Shown here: positions 6,621 through 7,580 of the stretch, one piece after another
How positions within the stretch are numbered: the first letter of the stretch is position 1
Layout: every line of letters begins with the position of its first letter
NCBI GenBank assembly: GCA_945928585.1
Contig: CAMENQ010000108.1
Span: 1-7,580 of the forward strand
Length of the DNA stretch: 7,580 nt
Direction: 5' to 3'
Source: an uncultured Roseburia sp.
GTDB taxonomy: Bacteria; Bacillota; Clostridia; Lachnospirales; Lachnospiraceae
Notes under the pieces: model-generated
What the model saw: the letters and a program-made list of their open reading frames with translations, nothing else
Databases searched by the model: none
Told to the model about the DNA's origin: nothing
Program-made: the position numbers and the translations under genes

Positions 6621-6661
6621 AGAAGGAGAATACATATAAAAAGTATGTAGCATATAATATG
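6621..6661 (+). promoter_or_regulatory. leader in which a hairpin separates the SD from the AUG, with an AUG-UAG mini-ORF
   Basis: A strong SD, AGAAGGAG (6621-6628), lies 30 bases before the AraC-type ATG (6659-6661), too far for normal initiation. Between them TACATAT (6631-6637) pairs with GTATGTA (6643-6649) around an AAAAA loop, with one T-G wobble. Folded, this leaves about 11 bases between SD and AUG. The right half of the stem contains ATGTAG (6645-6650), a start codon followed directly by a stop. No other SD precedes the ATG. Confidence 0.45.
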
Positions 6662-7468
6662 AACAATTTTTTTGAACTTAATTTTATGGGAAGAAATTCT
6701 TATCATCCTAACGGTATTTATATTGACCGTCCAAATGGTACGGAAACTCATCTTTTTTTGTTTATTAAATCAAGATGTAAAATTTTGGTGGATGGTGAGC
6801 TTATGGATATTAACGAAAACTGTTTTATACTTTATGATGTTGGTGCTCCTCAGCTGTATTATAGCGAAAATGAACCTTACAGCGATGACTGGATACACTT
6901 TTCTTATGATGACTCACATTCATTTTTTAGGGACCTTGATATTCCTTTTAATACACCTATGTTCATTATGGGTACAAAGGATATTTCAAATATGATTAAT
7001 GATATTAACACGGAATATCTTCAGACCGGTCCACACCACAGTGAAATAATGGATATGAAACTGAGAACACTTTTTTATAAATTCAGTGATATTTATCATA
7101 CAGAAATTTCATTTTCCGATAAGCTGAACCGCTACAGACAGACTTTTAATGATGTGCGAAATAAAATATATGACTACAGTTCCTTTAACAAATCTTCCTC
7201 TGTAGGAGATATTGCCGCAGGGCTTAATTTAAGCACATCTTATTTTCAGCATATTTATAAGGAGCTTTTTGGTGTTTCGGTTATGCAGGATATTATTAAG
7301 AGCCGCATTGATTATGCATGCTATCTTCTGCAAAATAACTACGATTCCATTACGGACATTGCTTTTCGCTGCGGGTATGAAAATAAGGAGCATTTTACCA
7401 GACAGTTTAAGCTTGTAACAGGGTATACGCCTAAAAAGTATAGGGAGATTAGCGGGAATATAACCTGA
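6659..7468 (+). CDS. AraC-family transcriptional regulator
   Basis: This 269-residue protein has the standard AraC/XylS layout and length: an N-terminal cupin-like ligand-binding domain (about residues 15-100), a linker with helical dimerisation potential (about 105-165), and a C-terminal double helix-turn-helix. HTH1 is SVGDIAAGLNLSTSYFQHIYKE (181-202, quoted in part: SVGDIAAGLNLSTSYF). HTH2 includes SITDIAFRCGY (230-240) and HFTRQFKLVTGYTPKKY (245-261), matching the family signature. It most likely senses a sugar or glycoside in the cytoplasm and activates transcription. It is divergent from the ABC-GH88 operon, which is the obvious candidate target. The ATG at 6659 gives the usual N-terminus for this subgroup; Met10 has no better SD. 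The start has no close SD (see the leader entry). Ligand unknown. Confidence 0.92.
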   Translation: MNNFFELNFMGRNSYHPNGIYIDRPNGTETHLFLFIKSRCKILVDGELMDINENCFILYDVGAPQLYYSENEPYSDDWIHFSYDDSHSFFRDLDIPFNTPMFIMGTKDISNMINDINTEYLQTGPHHSEIMDMKLRTLFYKFSDIYHTEISFSDKLNRYRQTFNDVRNKIYDYSSFNKSSSVGDIAAGLNLSTSYFQHIYKELFGVSVMQDIIKSRIDYACYLLQNNYDSITDIAFRCGYENKEHFTRQFKLVTGYTPKKYREISGNIT

Positions 7469-7493
7469 ATAGAGCAGGTATAAGCACGCTGAT

Positions 7494-7571
7494 AAATGGG
7501 CTGTCCCACTAAGAAAATTTTATACAGCACCCGGGTACTATATAAAATTATCTTAGTGGGACAGCCTATTT
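7494..7571. terminator. 34-bp-arm palindrome, probable bidirectional terminator
   Basis: Bases 7499-7532 pair with 7533-7566 around a CCCGGG centre, with no gap and three mismatches (7515/7550, 7525/7540, 7528/7537). The outer arms begin GGCTGTCCCACTAAGA. An A-rich flank (AAAT) and a T-rich flank (ATTTT) extend it, the shape of an intrinsic terminator on both strands. It starts about 30 bases after the AraC-type stop. The length and the GGCTGTCCCAC ends would also suit a small MITE or the fused ends of an insertion sequence. It shares no sequence with the 6274-6608 palindrome. Confidence 0.75.
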
Positions 7572-7580
7572 TGCATGTAA

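Noticed and set aside
6672..6995. 107-codon plus-strand frame inside the regulator gene
   Set aside because: It is a shifted-frame shadow of the AraC-family gene, whose frame carries clear helix-turn-helix motifs to its end.

Overview
The window looks like chromosomal DNA of a low-to-mid GC, Gram-positive anaerobe, most likely a gut Lachnospiraceae-type Clostridia. This is inferred from AT-rich intergenic DNA, AGGAGG-type Shine-Dalgarno (SD) sites, a heterodimeric ABC exporter pair, a GH88 enzyme and an AraC regulator of a kind common in that group. No rRNA, tRNA or CRISPR array was seen, and no species is claimed.

Layout. Positions 1-1282 hold no intact gene. They contain decayed accessory DNA, all on the minus strand: a possible gene start at the left edge, a frameshifted remnant that reads like a ParM/StbA actin-like partition ATPase (144-516), a stretch with nothing recognisable (517-978), a terminator-like inverted repeat (979-1041), and the first 30 or so codons of an AAA ATPase cut off at its Walker A loop (1007-1144) that still has a near-consensus promoter. 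Positions 1283-6114 are a minus-strand operon read right to left: two ABC exporter half-transporters (4288-6114, then 2464-4278), followed by a cytoplasmic GH88 unsaturated glucuronyl hydrolase (1283-2410). The first subunit has a degenerate ATP site (Asp in place of the catalytic Glu) and its partner has the matching LSAGQ signature, so the two are built to work as an asymmetric heterodimer. Positions 6115-6658 are the divergent control region. Positions 6659-7468 encode a plus-strand AraC-family regulator, followed by a 34-bp-arm palindrome that can act as a bidirectional terminator.

How the genes fit together. The regulator is divergent from the transporter-hydrolase operon and has an AraC sugar-sensing architecture, so it probably controls that operon. 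The hydrolase removes the unsaturated uronic acid from oligosaccharides made by polysaccharide lyases. Finding it behind an exporter-fold ABC pair, with no lyase or sugar importer in the window, is unusual.

The most striking element is in the divergent region: a nearly perfect giant palindrome (6274-6608) with 98-bp ungapped arms (95/98 identical), a nested inner hairpin and a small terminal loop. It is more GC-rich than its flanks. The regulator's extended -10 promoter sits exactly on its right edge, and a possible second promoter reads into it from the left. After it, the regulator's SD is separated from its AUG by a small hairpin. This makes the region the best candidate for something undescribed: a fold-back mobile element, an invertible switch, or a long hairpin RNA leader.
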